Counted from the first letter of the stretch, positions 33,462-43,286 are shown. The stretch: DNA of 64,000 nt from Mesobacillus jeotgali (GCF_014856545.2 NZ_CP109811.1:428001-492000), one strand, 5' to 3'. A program made the numbers and translations. Notes: generated from the letters alone by a model not told the origin.

Positions 33462-34247
33462 ATGGCTAAAACGATTTTTATAACAGGCGCCGGGAGCGGG
33501 CTTGGCCGCGGGGCTTCACTAGGGCTTGCGAAAAAAGGACACCGGGTGATTGCGACGACTGAGCTGACTTCGCAAAAGACGGATCTGATGCGGGAGGCCG
33601 AGGATCAGGGACTTGATATGGAAGTATTCAAGCTTGATATAACGAATGAGCGGGATCGTGAGCAAATCAAGGAGTATGATTTTGATGTGTTTGTTGCGAA
33701 TGCAGCGATCAATGAAGGCGGTCCGCTGGCTGAGGTGCCGATGGACCGGATCCGTGCGCTTTTTGAAGTGAATGTATTCTCTACGCTGGAAACTGTGCAA
33801 ATCGCGGCTCGAAAGCTAGTAGATAAGGGAAGCGGAAAAATCATCTTCATGAGCTCGATGGCAGGTATTTCAGCGACACCGTATGTCGGGCCATATACGG
33901 CTACGAAGCATGCGGTTGAGGGGATCGCCCAAACAATGAAGTCGGAGTTGGAAAAGCACAATGTAAAAGTGGCGACGATTAACCCGGGCGCATTCGAAAC
34001 AGGATTCAACAAGCGGGCGGCTGAGGAAAAGTGGAAATGGTACGATGAGGAGAAGAATTTTACCCGGAAAGAGGACATGGAAAAGCAGGAGGAAGGATTA
34101 AAGAACCAATTCGATCCTGAGGATATGATTGCGAAAATGGTAGAAATCATCCCTGCCGATCAACATAAGTTCCGGAATGTTTACCCGGAGGAGACGGAAA
34201 AGCAGCTGAAAAAGACGCAAGAAGAAAGATGGACGATGGAAATCTAG
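33462..34247 (+). CDS. short-chain dehydrogenase/reductase
   Basis: A 261-residue SDR. ITGAGSGLGRGASLGLAKKG is the cofactor loop, VANAAINEGGP the NAG-like segment, MSSMAGISATPYVGPYTATKHAVEG the Ser/Tyr/Lys catalytic triad (Y and K spaced four), and NPGAFETGF the family continuation. The substrate is unknown. AGGAGGAG precedes the ATG. The 220 bases upstream hold only A/T-rich DNA with no clear element. Confidence 0.93.
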   Translation: MAKTIFITGAGSGLGRGASLGLAKKGHRVIATTELTSQKTDLMREAEDQGLDMEVFKLDITNERDREQIKEYDFDVFVANAAINEGGPLAEVPMDRIRALFEVNVFSTLETVQIAARKLVDKGSGKIIFMSSMAGISATPYVGPYTATKHAVEGIAQTMKSELEKHNVKVATINPGAFETGFNKRAAEEKWKWYDEEKNFTRKEDMEKQEEGLKNQFDPEDMIAKMVEIIPADQHKFRNVYPEETEKQLKKTQEERWTMEI

Positions 34248-34379
34248 CATGATAGATAAGAGGCCTGGTATTCGATGAGTGCCAGGCTTCTTTCTGTGCG
34301 GCTTCCTTAAATTTTACGTGTAGAGGCTTTTGGTTGTGGTATAGCTTTAATAGACGAAAAATCGCAAGGAGGGGAAAGC

Positions 34380-36197
34380 ATGGCGAAAAAATCAAATGAG
34401 CGGATAAAAAGACAGGATGTCGGTGAAAAGCAGACCTGGGATTTAAGTGATCTTTTTGAATCGAAGAGTGATTGGGAAAACGAGCTGAAGGGTGTCAAGG
34501 AGGATTTGCCGGAAGTCACTAAATATAAGGGGAAGCTTGGCAATAGTGCAGGCGAGCTGCTCCAATGCCTTGAGGCGAAGGAGAAGCTGTTGGAGCGTTT
34601 TAACCTTGTTTCGATGTATGCCAATCTGCGGCTATCAGTCGACCATACCGATTCGGAAAGGCAGAAGGATGGTGCCAGGGTAAGCGATGCTCAATCGACT
34701 GTCAATTCAGAGCTTACGTTCGTAGAAACAGAAATCATCAAGCTTCCTGAAGGAAAAGTAGAACAATTTTTAGAAGAAGAGCCAGGATTGGATCCCTTCA
34801 AAATGTACTTGAGGAATTTACAGGAGCGCAAGCCTCACGCACTCGGAGAGGAAACAGAGGAAACGCTCGCTGCTCTTGGGTCACTGTTCAGTTCTCCGTA
34901 CAATATTTACAACCGGGGGAAATTGTCTGACATGCAGTTTGATCCGTTTATCGATGAAGAGGGAAATGAAATTCCTCTTTCTTTTGCTCTTTATTCAGGC
35001 AAATACGTGTCTTCGCCGTCGGCAGCTGTGCGCCGCAACTCTTATGAATCTTTTAACAAGACATTGAACCAATATAAGCACACATTTGCAGCCACATATG
35101 CCACCCAGGTGAATCAGGAGGTGGCGATGGCTAAGCTTAGGAATTATGACTCTGCCACCGATATGCTTCTGCATGATCAGCAGGTCACCAGGGAGATGTA
35201 TGATAACCAGCTGGACATCATCCAGGAAGAGCTGGCTCCGCATATGAGGCGTTATGCTAAATTGAAAAAACGCGTCTTAGGTCTGGATAAGATGACGAAT
35301 GCGGACCTTAAAGCGCCGCTGGATCCAGAGTATAAAATAGAGACCAGCTATGACGAGGCAGCTGAAACGGTCCAGGAAGCACTCGAAATCATGGGGCCGG
35401 AGTACAGCGAAATGATCAAGACGGCGCTGTCCGAGAGATGGGTTGATTATGCTGACAATGTCGGGAAGAGCACGGGTGCTTTTTGCTCGAGTCCATATGG
35501 AGCGCATCCATACATCCTGATGACCTGGCCGGATACGATGCGCGGTGCGTTCACGCTTGCTCATGAATTGGGTCATGCCGGACACTTTTACTTGGCAGGA
35601 AAGAATCAGAGAATGGTTAATACCCGGCCGTCGAGATATTTTATCGAGGCACCATCGACGATGAATGAGATGCTGCTCGGAAACCACTTGTTGTCGAATA
35701 CGGAGGACAAGCGGAAAAGGCGCTGGGTCATTCTCCAGCTATTGGGGACGTACTATCATAATTTTGTCACCCATCTGCTTGAAGGAGAACTTCAGCGCAG
35801 GGTTTACAAACTGGCCGAAGATGGCGAGCCGTTGACCGCTGACTTATTGTCGAGGTTAAAGCGGGAGGTCCTTGAAAACTTCTGGGGAGATTCCGTTGAA
35901 ATGGATGAAGGAGCAGGACTGACCTGGATGCACCAGCCGCACTATTACATGGGCTTGTATCCATATACGTATTCAGCAGGATTAACAGTCTCGACGCTGG
36001 TTTCAAGGCGAATCCTTGACGAGGGCAAGCCGGCAGTGGAAAACTGGCTCGACGTATTGAGGGCCGGCGGGACACTGAAGCCACTAGACTTAATTAAAAA
36101 AGCTGGAGTCGATATGTCTGAGCCAGAACCAATCCGCGAAGCAGTCACCTACGTCGGTGAACTGATCACAGAGCTGGAAGAAAGTTTTGAAGAGTAA
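34380..36197 (+). CDS. pepF: oligoendopeptidase F (M3B)
   Basis: A 605-residue zinc peptidase. The helical N-terminal domain (through about residue 200) leads to the catalytic helix FTLAHELGHAGHFYLAG (about 384-400) with HExxH and a downstream Glu in EAPSTMNEMLL. It cleaves short cytoplasmic peptides. AAGGAGGGG precedes the ATG. It stands as a single gene. Confidence 0.95.
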   Translation: MAKKSNERIKRQDVGEKQTWDLSDLFESKSDWENELKGVKEDLPEVTKYKGKLGNSAGELLQCLEAKEKLLERFNLVSMYANLRLSVDHTDSERQKDGARVSDAQSTVNSELTFVETEIIKLPEGKVEQFLEEEPGLDPFKMYLRNLQERKPHALGEETEETLAALGSLFSSPYNIYNRGKLSDMQFDPFIDEEGNEIPLSFALYSGKYVSSPSAAVRRNSYESFNKTLNQYKHTFAATYATQVNQEVAMAKLRNYDSATDMLLHDQQVTREMYDNQLDIIQEELAPHMRRYAKLKKRVLGLDKMTNADLKAPLDPEYKIETSYDEAAETVQEALEIMGPEYSEMIKTALSERWVDYADNVGKSTGAFCSSPYGAHPYILMTWPDTMRGAFTLAHELGHAGHFYLAGKNQRMVNTRPSRYFIEAPSTMNEMLLGNHLLSNTEDKRKRRWVILQLLGTYYHNFVTHLLEGELQRRVYKLAEDGEPLTADLLSRLKREVLENFWGDSVEMDEGAGLTWMHQPHYYMGLYPYTYSAGLTVSTLVSRRILDEGKPAVENWLDVLRAGGTLKPLDLIKKAGVDMSEPEPIREAVTYVGELITELEESFEE

Positions 36198-36213
36198 TTT
36201 TTTTATAAGGAAA

Positions 36214-36242
36214 CGGCCGGATCCAATGTCAGGATTCGGCCG
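36214..36242. terminator. hairpin between convergent genes
   Basis: CGGCCGGATCC and GGATTCGGCCG stem; the T run is weak on both sides. Confidence 0.5.
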
Positions 36243-36254
36243 GGGCATACATAA

Positions 36255-37052
36255 TTATTCGGTAGTGATAAATGCATCAATACCCTGGCTCTCGATTTCA
36301 TTGACGCGAGTTTCGGCATTTTCACGGTTTGAAAAAGCACCGGCTTGTACCCGATACCAGGTCTGGCCGGAGAGAGCGGTTTCTGCTACATAGCTTTCAA
36401 TCCCTTTGGAGTCCAGTTCTGCCACTCGCCGCTCGGCATTCACTCTCTGCTGGAAGGAACCAGCGATGACTTTAAAGGCAGCGTCCCCGCGAGTTGGCGT
36501 TCCAGTCGCTGTAAGGTTGAACGCTTTTGCAATGCCATTCGCATGTCCTTGTGCCACATTGCGCCGCCAGGATTCCTGCTTCATAAGCTCTGCGTCCTGG
36601 GCATTGTCGATAAAGCCGTTCTCGGATAGCATCGCATCCATTTTGGATTCGCGAAGTACATGGAAATCGGCTTTTTTCTTACCGCGGTCATCGAGCTGAT
36701 TCAGCTTCATCACTTCACTGTGGATGATATCACGGTATCTAGCGGTTGCTGAATTATCCGATAAGCTGCTGTGTATATAATCCTCGTATCCACTGGCAGA
36801 GCCGTTGAAGGAATTGATGTGGATTGACAAATAAAAGTCAGCGCCCCAGGCGTTGGCCTCATCCGTCCTCTGGCTCAAATTTTTCGTTATATCGCTTGTC
36901 CGACTCATCCTTACATCAATATTTTCATAGTTATTCTCAAGGATGGAGCGGATTTTAAGCGCGATATCCAGGGTCAAATCTTTCTCCAATAGACCATTTC
37001 CCTGCGCTCCAGAATCCGAGCCGCCATGGCCTGGATCTAAATAAAGTTTCAT
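36255..37052 (-). CDS. cwlC: N-acetylmuramoyl-L-alanine amidase with SPOR repeats (CwlC-like)
   Basis: A 265-residue Amidase_3: LDPGHGGSDSGAQGNGLLEKD (zinc His and downstream Glu), LSIHINSFNG (second His) and SENGFIDNAQDAELM with the catalytic Glu. Two SPOR peptidoglycan-binding repeats follow (FKVIAGSFQQRVNAERRVAEL and YRVQAGAFSNRENAETRVNEI). No signal peptide, as in B. subtilis CwlC, which acts late in sporulation to lyse the mother cell. AGGAGGAGG precedes the ATG. Confidence 0.9.
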   Translation of the reverse strand: MKLYLDPGHGGSDSGAQGNGLLEKDLTLDIALKIRSILENNYENIDVRMSRTSDITKNLSQRTDEANAWGADFYLSIHINSFNGSASGYEDYIHSSLSDNSATARYRDIIHSEVMKLNQLDDRGKKKADFHVLRESKMDAMLSENGFIDNAQDAELMKQESWRRNVAQGHANGIAKAFNLTATGTPTRGDAAFKVIAGSFQQRVNAERRVAELDSKGIESYVAETALSGQTWYRVQAGAFSNRENAETRVNEIESQGIDAFITTE

Positions 37053-37208
37053 ATAACCTCCTCCTTTTAGTTAGTCTTAATAGAATATGCCGGAGAAAAG
37101 GAATGGTAAGGGTACATGTCCCGACTGGGAAAAGTTGTCTATAATTTGACGGAACATTTTTTGATTTGAATCGTAAAACAAATAAGACTTATTATCTGAG
37201 GTGACAGA

Positions 37209-37526
37209 ATGGAAACGAAAATACAGACATCACAAAATGTTGAAATAGAGAGGACCCCGGAAGCGGATTTCAAAAAGATATTGAATATCATCGGGGTATT
37301 CATCTTTGCCGGATTGGCGCTGACGAGTGTGACCAACCCGATGCCAGCAAAATACCTCAAGGAATATTTGCTGTTCATCGGAGGAAGTGCCGTGATTTAT
37401 TACTTCTTGCTGAACATCTACTTCATTGGGGAAACATGGCGAAAAGTGTTTTATGCAAGTCTGGCCGTGCTCGGAATCGGCAGCCTAACGATGGCGATTT
37501 ATCTGTTTATTTATTCATCACATTAG
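37209..37526 (+). CDS. three-helix membrane protein
   Basis: A 105-residue protein with a polar N terminus (1-22) and three helices (about 24-42, 55-72, 80-102). No motif identifies it. Upstream GAGGTGA is a plausible ribosome site. Confidence 0.65.
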   Translation: METKIQTSQNVEIERTPEADFKKILNIIGVFIFAGLALTSVTNPMPAKYLKEYLLFIGGSAVIYYFLLNIYFIGETWRKVFYASLAVLGIGSLTMAIYLFIYSSH

Positions 37527-37533
37527 CAACAGA

Positions 37534-37560
37534 AACTCCCTGCTCTGGGGAGTTTTTATT
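37534..37560 (+). terminator. rho-independent terminator
   Basis: AACTCCC and GGGGAGTT stem followed by a T run. Confidence 0.8.
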
Positions 37561-37634
37561 ATACGAAAAAGTGCTTGTTTAGTCGCTGAATAACTTATTC
37601 AGAATTTTCATAATATATTTACTTCAATAAATTT

Positions 37635-37648
37635 TGAAAGCGTTACCA
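37635..37648 (+). promoter_or_regulatory. putative cre site upstream of putP
   Basis: TGAAAGCGTTACCA fits the CcpA catabolite-response consensus TGWAARCGYTWNCW. It lies about 400 bases upstream of putP, so it would act on a distal promoter. The rest of the 37561-38052 gap holds A/T-rich DNA and the dispersed hairpin repeat. Confidence 0.55.
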
Positions 37649-37880
37649 TTCCTAACAGGCTAGTCAGGGCGCGGTTTTTAACTGTTCACATAATCATGTA
37701 ACATCCTTGAAACAATTCCGGATGTTTGTTAGGTTTAATAACCGTAAGCCCCATGAGGGCAGGAAAAACTTGGACGGCATAATTAACATAAGAATTTTTT
37801 TCTGTGTGGTTCGGCTGGTTAGCTCTTATACATTTATATTTGAGAATTAAATTTCATTCTTCAACGTTAGCCGATTTCGA

Positions 37881-38000
37881 TTGTCCAGCTTCAGCGCCTA
37901 GCTCCTCGAGACGTTTCGGTCCGCCCAATGAAGTCAAAGACCGACTTCACCGGTCGGCCCTCCAACGCTTGTCGGAGCTGACCGAGGCGCTTGCGCTTTT
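37881..38000. repeat. dispersed intergenic hairpin repeat, copy 2
   Basis: This is the short form of the element at 6905-7090. GCGCCTAGCTCC pairs with GGAGCTGACCGAGGCGC, and ATGAAGTC with GACTTCAC near the centre, giving a long imperfect hairpin. It ends 52 bases before putP and lies in the putP 5' region. Confidence 0.8.
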
Positions 38001-38052
38001 CAAACCACTATGTTACTTATTTCGTTTAGGGAAAACGAAAAGGAGAGATTTG

Positions 38053-39522
38053 GTGAGTATTGAAGTATTTATTTCTTTAGCAATTTATTTTATTGCAATG
38101 ATCCTGATCGGATTGTATGCATACCGCAAAACGTCTGATCTATCAGACTATATGCTTGGCGGCCGTGGACTTGGACCTTCGGTAACAGCGCTGTCAGCTG
38201 GAGCATCTGACATGAGTGGCTGGATGTTGATGGGCTTGCCTGGCGCAATGTACACGTCAGGTATTTCCAGTGCCTGGATCGCTGTTGGATTATCGATTGG
38301 TGCCTATTTGAACTACCTCATCTTAGCTCCAAGACTTCGAACGTATACGGAGTTGGCAAATGATTCAATCACAATCCCCGATTTCCTTGAAAACCGCTTT
38401 TCAGATCATACGAAAATCCTTAAGTCTGTATCTGCAGTCGTTATTATCATTTTCTTCACGCTGTACACTTCAGCGGGTCTAGTTTCAGGCGGTACTTTGT
38501 TCGAGTCGGCATTCGGGCTTGATTATCGTATGGGCTTGTTCGTGACAGCTGGTGTTGTTATCGTTTATACACTTTTCGGCGGTTTCCTTGCTGTTAGTTT
38601 GACTGACTTTGTTCAAGGTATCATCATGTTCCTTGCGCTTGTTTTGGTGCCGGTGGTTGCTTTTACAGAGCTTGGCGGACCTGGAAACGTGATGGATACT
38701 GTTGGAGCCATTGACCCAACATTAATGGATCTTTTCAAAGGGACGACATTCCTTGGAATCGTTTCGCTATTGGCATGGGGTCTTGGTTACTTCGGCCAGC
38801 CGCATATCATTGTCCGCTTTATGGCGATTAAGTCAATGGAGGACCTTAAGCCTGCCCGCAGAATTGCGATGACATGGATGGTCGTTTCGATCATCGGTGC
38901 TTTGGCAGTCGGTCTTGTCGGGATTGCTTATGTAGAGTTGAACAACGTAACGCTTGAAAATCCAGAAACAGTCTTTATCATGTTTGCGAACATCCTGTTC
39001 AACCCATTTATCACAGGATTCCTGCTCGCTGCGATCTTGGCTGCGATCATGAGTACAATTTCTTCCCAGCTGCTTGTTACTTCAAGTGCATTGACGGAGG
39101 ACTTTTACAAAGCGTTCTTCCGCCGCGAAGCAAGTGACAAGGAATTGGTATTCGTCGGCCGTGCAGCCGTATTGCTTGTTGCATTAGTGGGTATCGCGCT
39201 GTCTTATACACCTAATGACACAATTCTTTCATTGGTCGGTAATGCATGGGCTGGATTCGGTGCAGCATTTGGACCAGTCATGATCCTGAGCCTGTACTGG
39301 AAGCAGATGAATCGTTGGGGTGCGCTTGCCGGTATCGTCGTCGGTGCACTTACCGTAATCATCTGGATCAGCATTGATGGTTTATCAGAATTCATGTATG
39401 AAATGATTCCTGGATTCTTCTTGAGCTTAATTGCCGTCATTGTTGTAAGTAAAATAACAACCGGACCAGGCAAAGCTGTAAAGGAAGAGTTTAAAGAAAT
39501 GGAAGACATTATGTCTGAGTAA
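38053..39522 (+). CDS. putP: sodium/proline symporter
   Basis: A 489-residue, 13-helix SSS-family transporter. SDYMLGGRGLGPSVTALSAGASDMSGWMLMGLPG (about residues 32-65) is the PutP signature with the sodium- and proline-binding residues; GYFGQPHIIVRFMAIKS (about 255-271) is the second conserved region. It imports proline with sodium for nutrition or osmoprotection. GTG 38053 follows AGGAGAG; the in-frame extension to 37804 runs through the intergenic hairpin repeat and is rejected. Confidence 0.93.
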   Translation: MSIEVFISLAIYFIAMILIGLYAYRKTSDLSDYMLGGRGLGPSVTALSAGASDMSGWMLMGLPGAMYTSGISSAWIAVGLSIGAYLNYLILAPRLRTYTELANDSITIPDFLENRFSDHTKILKSVSAVVIIIFFTLYTSAGLVSGGTLFESAFGLDYRMGLFVTAGVVIVYTLFGGFLAVSLTDFVQGIIMFLALVLVPVVAFTELGGPGNVMDTVGAIDPTLMDLFKGTTFLGIVSLLAWGLGYFGQPHIIVRFMAIKSMEDLKPARRIAMTWMVVSIIGALAVGLVGIAYVELNNVTLENPETVFIMFANILFNPFITGFLLAAILAAIMSTISSQLLVTSSALTEDFYKAFFRREASDKELVFVGRAAVLLVALVGIALSYTPNDTILSLVGNAWAGFGAAFGPVMILSLYWKQMNRWGALAGIVVGALTVIIWISIDGLSEFMYEMIPGFFLSLIAVIVVSKITTGPGKAVKEEFKEMEDIMSE

Positions 39523-39531
39523 TATAGAAGA

Positions 39532-39566
39532 AAAGGGCTGCCAGTAGAATTGCTGGCAGCCCTTTA
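39532..39566 (+). terminator. rho-independent terminator after putP
   Basis: AAAGGGCTGCCAG and CTGGCAGCCCTTT stem. Confidence 0.88.
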
Positions 39567-39739
39567 TTTAAATTTTTCCTGCTTTCTCACATAGCTTTCG
39601 ATGAACCTGAAGCAAGTGCCGGAAATCTTATGAAATCAGTCAATACAATTTGAGGATAAATCTGTAAGGATGGAGAATACTACCTTTTGTAAAAATACAG
39701 AGGTTAATCATGCCTCTATTGGAAAAAGGAGTGATTCTC

Positions 39740-40234
39740 ATGATGAAGAAGTTTGGTGCAGTTCTTTTGGCAGCGATGATGGTGATATCAATTGCGAATC
39801 CTGGATTTGCTGCGGGCAATCCAGGAAATAAAAAGGATATTGTCGATACGGCAGTAGCAGCAGGAAATTTTAAAATTCTAGCAGCTGCGCTCGAGAAAGC
39901 AGGTCTGGTTGAAACGTTGAAAGGCGAAGGGCCGTTCACAGTTTTTGCGCCAACAGATGAAGCATTCAACAAGCTTCTCAAGGACCTGGGCATTACAGCA
40001 GACGAGTTGCTGGCAAGACAGGATCTGAAGGATATCCTGCTGTACCATGTGCTTCCTGGCAAAGTCATGTCGGGTGACCTGAAGGAAGGTATGAAGGCAC
40101 AGACACTGGCAAAGAAAAATGTCACCATCTCACTTGACCCGGTTCAAGTAAATGACGCGAACGTCGTAACTCCTGACATTGAAGCGTCTAATGGTGTCAT
40201 CCATGTAATCGATAAAGTTTTGCTGCCAAAATAA
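39740..40234 (+). CDS. secreted fasciclin-domain protein
   Basis: A 164-residue protein with a Sec signal peptide (cleavage near GFAAG-NPG, about residue 26) and one fasciclin domain: [32 protein letters not shown] (FAPTD motif), [16 protein letters not shown] (YHVLPG motif) and [12 protein letters not shown] at the end. Such domains mediate cell-surface adhesion. ATG 39740 has AAAGGAG 8 bases upstream. Single gene. Confidence 0.93.
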   Translation: MMKKFGAVLLAAMMVISIANPGFAAGNPGNKKDIVDTAVAAGNFKILAAALEKAGLVETLKGEGPFTVFAPTDEAFNKLLKDLGITADELLARQDLKDILLYHVLPGKVMSGDLKEGMKAQTLAKKNVTISLDPVQVNDANVVTPDIEASNGVIHVIDKVLLPK

Positions 40235-40242
40235 GTGTTCAT

Positions 40243-40276
40243 GACTGGATCCTGTGAGGGTTCAGTCTTTTTCTTT
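40243..40276 (+). terminator. rho-independent terminator
   Basis: ACTGGATCC and GGGTTCAGT stem followed by TTTTTCTTTT. Confidence 0.7.
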
Positions 40277-40375
40277 TACATGTTCTCAAAGTTCACCTCC
40301 ATAGACATAAATTTTTAAAAACGTTATAATTAATTCGGTTTTCGAAATATGTTGTACAACTTAGAAGGTGAATGT

Positions 40376-41563
40376 ATGCAGAAAGAAAAGTTATGGACGA
40401 AGGATTTCATTTCGATTTCGCTTGTGAATTTCGTGATGATGCTTTCTATGTATCTATTGATTGTAACGATGGCATCGTATGCCACAGATGCGTATGATGC
40501 GTCATCTAGTATGGCCGGCCTGGCTTCGAGTATTTTCATCATCGGGGTCCTTTTTGCCAGATTGTATGCCGGCAAAGAGGTTGCGAGAATTGGCAGCAAG
40601 AGGATGTTGATTGGCGGGATAGTGTTTTTCGTTGTGATTACTGCTCTTTATCTCATCCCCTCCAATATTTATGTCCTTCTGGCTGTCCGTTTTCTCCATG
40701 GTGTCGGCATTGGGTTTGCGTCAACCGCGACGGGAACGATTGTGGCGCAGGTGGTTCCTGCCAGCAGGAAGGGCGAAGGAATCAGCTACTTCAGTTTGAG
40801 CGTGATTTTATCGACGGCGATTGGTCCGCTGATCGGCCTGCCGATGATCAGCCAATTTGGCTACGAAAGCATGTTCATTTTCTCACTCGTTGTTGGAATG
40901 CTCTGTTTGCCGGTTGCCCTTATGGTAAAGGAACCAGTTGTGGATAATACGGCTGAAGGTGCCGGCAGCAAGGGATTCAGTTTGGGGAAATACCTGGAGC
41001 CCAATGCATTGCCAGTCTCCATTGTTATGTTCGTCATTGCGCTCGCATACTCTGGGACGCTCTCATTCATCGCGTCATTCGCGAAAGAAGCAGACCTGAC
41101 AGAAGCGGGGAGCATGTACTTTTTCGTATACGCCATGGCTGTCTTGTTTTCAAGGCCGTTCACGGGGAAGCTGATGGACGCCAAAGGTGCCAATTTCGTT
41201 GCTTATCCGGCAATGATTGCTTTTGCGTTAGGCATGTTGGTTTTAAGCCAGGCGAATTCAGGGGCTTTGTTCCTTTTAGCTGCCGCGCTCATCGGGTTAG
41301 GGTATGGAAACTTTCAATCTGTCGCCCAGACGGTTGCCATCAAAATGACTCCGCCGCATCGAATGGGCCTCGCCACCTCGACCTTTTTCATCATGATGGA
41401 TATTGGGATAGGTGTCGGCCCATTCCTGCTTGGCTACATGGTGCCGGACTATGGATACCGCGGGCTGTACCTGGCGATGGTGCCGCTGATCATCATCGGT
41501 GTCTTTACCTATTACGCACTCCATGGAAAAAAAGAAAAGAGCCTTACACAACAGAATGCCTAA
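40376..41563 (+). CDS. MFS transporter
   Basis: A 395-residue, 12-helix major facilitator. GKEVARIGSKRMLIGG (loop 2-3, GxxxDRxGRR-like) and RFLHGVGIGFASTATGTIVAQVVPASRKGEG (helix 4 and motif B) are visible; the second half holds GKLMDAKGANFV. Drug export is the likeliest class role; the substrate is unknown. ATG 40376 follows AAGGTGA. Confidence 0.9.
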   Translation: MQKEKLWTKDFISISLVNFVMMLSMYLLIVTMASYATDAYDASSSMAGLASSIFIIGVLFARLYAGKEVARIGSKRMLIGGIVFFVVITALYLIPSNIYVLLAVRFLHGVGIGFASTATGTIVAQVVPASRKGEGISYFSLSVILSTAIGPLIGLPMISQFGYESMFIFSLVVGMLCLPVALMVKEPVVDNTAEGAGSKGFSLGKYLEPNALPVSIVMFVIALAYSGTLSFIASFAKEADLTEAGSMYFFVYAMAVLFSRPFTGKLMDAKGANFVAYPAMIAFALGMLVLSQANSGALFLLAAALIGLGYGNFQSVAQTVAIKMTPPHRMGLATSTFFIMMDIGIGVGPFLLGYMVPDYGYRGLYLAMVPLIIIGVFTYYALHGKKEKSLTQQNA

Positions 41564-41568
41564 ACAGG

Positions 41569-41600
41569 AACCTCGCCGGGAATGGTGAGGTTTTTGTTTT
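41569..41600 (+). terminator. rho-independent terminator
   Basis: AACCTCGCC and GGTGAGGTT stem followed by five T. The following 190 bases to 41793 contain no recognisable gene. Confidence 0.8.
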
Positions 41601-41793
41601 TAGTTGAAAAGATGGCTTTTGAATTCCCGTGTGGAGAACGATGGATGCCGCTTTTTTCAGATCCAGCTCCATTAGCAGCTTCAAAAGGGCACTTATCGCT
41701 ATTTCACACAAAATAAATAGACTGAAGACATGCTCATTTTTAGTGAGTTTGTCCACAGTCTGAGTTATTGCTGTATCTTGGCGCGCCTTTTGT

Positions 41794-42117
41794 TTACATA
41801 TTCGGTGCGTAGTTTGTATTTTTCTCGACGTCGGTTTCCTCTGCCAATTCTTCCATTTCCATATGGGTTTGCGGGAAACCGTTGGCCTGCCATTCGGCGC
41901 GCATGGCTGAATCTAGCATGGTAAGTCCTCTTTCAGCTGGATCTAAACCAGCATCGACACTCTCCATCTGGTCGATTTTCTCGCTGTTCCTCATGTCTGT
42001 ATCCTCAAGAAAGCGAATCGCATCGCGCTGGCTCTTTCGGTAAGCGGCTGTCAGCAGAACGGCGCCGCCAGCTGAAAGCAAAGAAGCCAGTACAAAATTC
42101 TTGGTCGATTTCTTCAT
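41794..42117 (-). CDS. small protein with N-terminal membrane anchor
   Basis: A 107-residue protein: an N-terminal hydrophobic stretch (about residues 7-24, NFVLASLLSAGGAVLLTAAY), then a charged, probably helical region (RKSQRDAIRFLEDTDMRNSEKIDQMES) and an acidic end. GGAGGG is 8 bases before the second ATG (42117). Family not recognised. Confidence 0.6.
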   Translation of the reverse strand: MKKSTKNFVLASLLSAGGAVLLTAAYRKSQRDAIRFLEDTDMRNSEKIDQMESVDAGLDPAERGLTMLDSAMRAEWQANGFPQTHMEMEELAEETDVEKNTNYAPNM

Positions 42118-42246
42118 CGTCATTTCCCTCCAATCGAATGTAACTCCTCTTGAAATCTATATTCCCGTTTTGTGTGACTTTAACGAGTCCAGTTATTTAC
42201 ATTTTTGTTTCAGGAGGAAATGCCTTGTGACGAAGTACATCGGTAG

Positions 42247-42714
42247 CTATTTATCTTCCATCATCTTGCGATCGAGGTGTTCAAGTATCATTTTCCAGGC
42301 TGAATCATGCCGGCTTTTGGATTTTTCATGTAGAAATCCTTTGTGTGTCAGGCTCAGATAAGTACCATTGCCCCTTGGTTCAAGCTCGATTGTCACCACA
42401 GTTTCGGCGCCCTCCGTTCCTCCTGCACCGGTTACCCAGGTGAATTCGATCAGGCGGTCAGGAATTAACCGCAGAAATCTTCCGTAATGCGGATGGCGCT
42501 GCTCAACTAGGTCTTCTTCCGTTTTAAAAACGGTCTCGAAGAAAAACACAGAGTTGATTTCAGCTTTCATGATCAGCGTTCCGGGAGCGGCAAACCATTC
42601 ATCGAACTTCTCTGTCCAGGCTGCAAAAAGGACCTCAGCCGATGACTCCATTAAACGCTCCACTTTAAAACCATGTGGTCTTGCTGAAAGGTCGGGAACA
42701 GTAATAGGTTCCAT
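42247..42714 (-). CDS. SRPBCC/AHSA1-domain protein
   Basis: A 155-residue START-like fold: VERLMESSAEVLFAAWTEKFDEWFAAPG near the start and GTYLSLTHKGFLHEKSKSRHDSAWKMILEHL at the end are typical of AHSA1-type proteins. They bind hydrophobic ligands. It lies 12 bp downstream of the DUF1801 gene, so the two form an operon, a frequent pairing in Bacillaceae. Confidence 0.88.
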   Translation of the reverse strand: MEPITVPDLSARPHGFKVERLMESSAEVLFAAWTEKFDEWFAAPGTLIMKAEINSVFFFETVFKTEEDLVEQRHPHYGRFLRLIPDRLIEFTWVTGAGGTEGAETVVTIELEPRGNGTYLSLTHKGFLHEKSKSRHDSAWKMILEHLDRKMMEDK

Positions 42715-42726
42715 ATTAATCTCTCC

Positions 42727-43149
42727 TTATGTAGTGGGATACCTTTCTTTTAAAAAAGTGACAGACTGATTGATGAGTGCTTTCAAAACTTCCACATCAA
42801 TATCCGCTACTTTGTTTATGTACACACAAGCTTTCCCGGAGGTATGTTTGCCGAAGTCTTTTAGCAAAGCCTCTCTTTCTGTGTCACCAGTGGCAAAATA
42901 CAGGCTGATCTTCGCTTTCCGTGGCGAGAAACCTACAAGTGGCGCGTCTCCTTCGTGGCCGGAGTCATACTTGTAGTGATAGGATCCAAACCCGATGATG
43001 CTAGGTCCCCACATTTTCGCCGGATAACCTGCTGTTTCTGTGAAAATATCCAATAACCTGTAAGCATCCTCACGCTTCTTGGGACTGTCGACGGTTTCGA
43101 TGAACTCAATGACACTACTGTCATTTTCTTTTGTTTTCAGTTCGTACAT
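42727..43149 (-). CDS. DUF1801 family protein
   Basis: A 140-residue protein. YPAKMWGPSIIGFGSYHYKYDSGHEGDAPLVGFSPRKAKISLYF (about residues 42-85) is the DUF1801 core. AGAGGAG precedes the ATG. It is first in a two-gene operon with the AHSA1-domain gene. Function unknown. Confidence 0.9.
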   Translation of the reverse strand: MYELKTKENDSSVIEFIETVDSPKKREDAYRLLDIFTETAGYPAKMWGPSIIGFGSYHYKYDSGHEGDAPLVGFSPRKAKISLYFATGDTEREALLKDFGKHTSGKACVYINKVADIDVEVLKALINQSVTFLKERYPTT

Positions 43150-43268
43150 ATTGGATTTCTCCTCTCAGGGATTTTGCGGTTTTAACAGAAGCTTTTCCTG
43201 TATTAGTACTTTCTAGAACAGCCTTACAAAATCCTCTGCCACAATTCGTTCAAAGCTTTTCAACAGAA

Positions 43269-43286
43269 TTGTGACTTATGTCACAA
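43269..43286 (+). promoter_or_regulatory. Fnr-type dyad upstream of the first DoxX gene
   Basis: TTGTGACTTATGTCACAA, a perfect inverted repeat apart from the 4-base centre, contains TGTGA-N6-TCACA, the B. subtilis Fnr box. It lies about 75 bases before the start. Confidence 0.7.

Noticed and set aside
37804..38052. N-terminal extension of PutP
   Set aside because: The extension runs through the dispersed hairpin repeat; GTG 38053 with AGGAGAG gives a normal PutP start.
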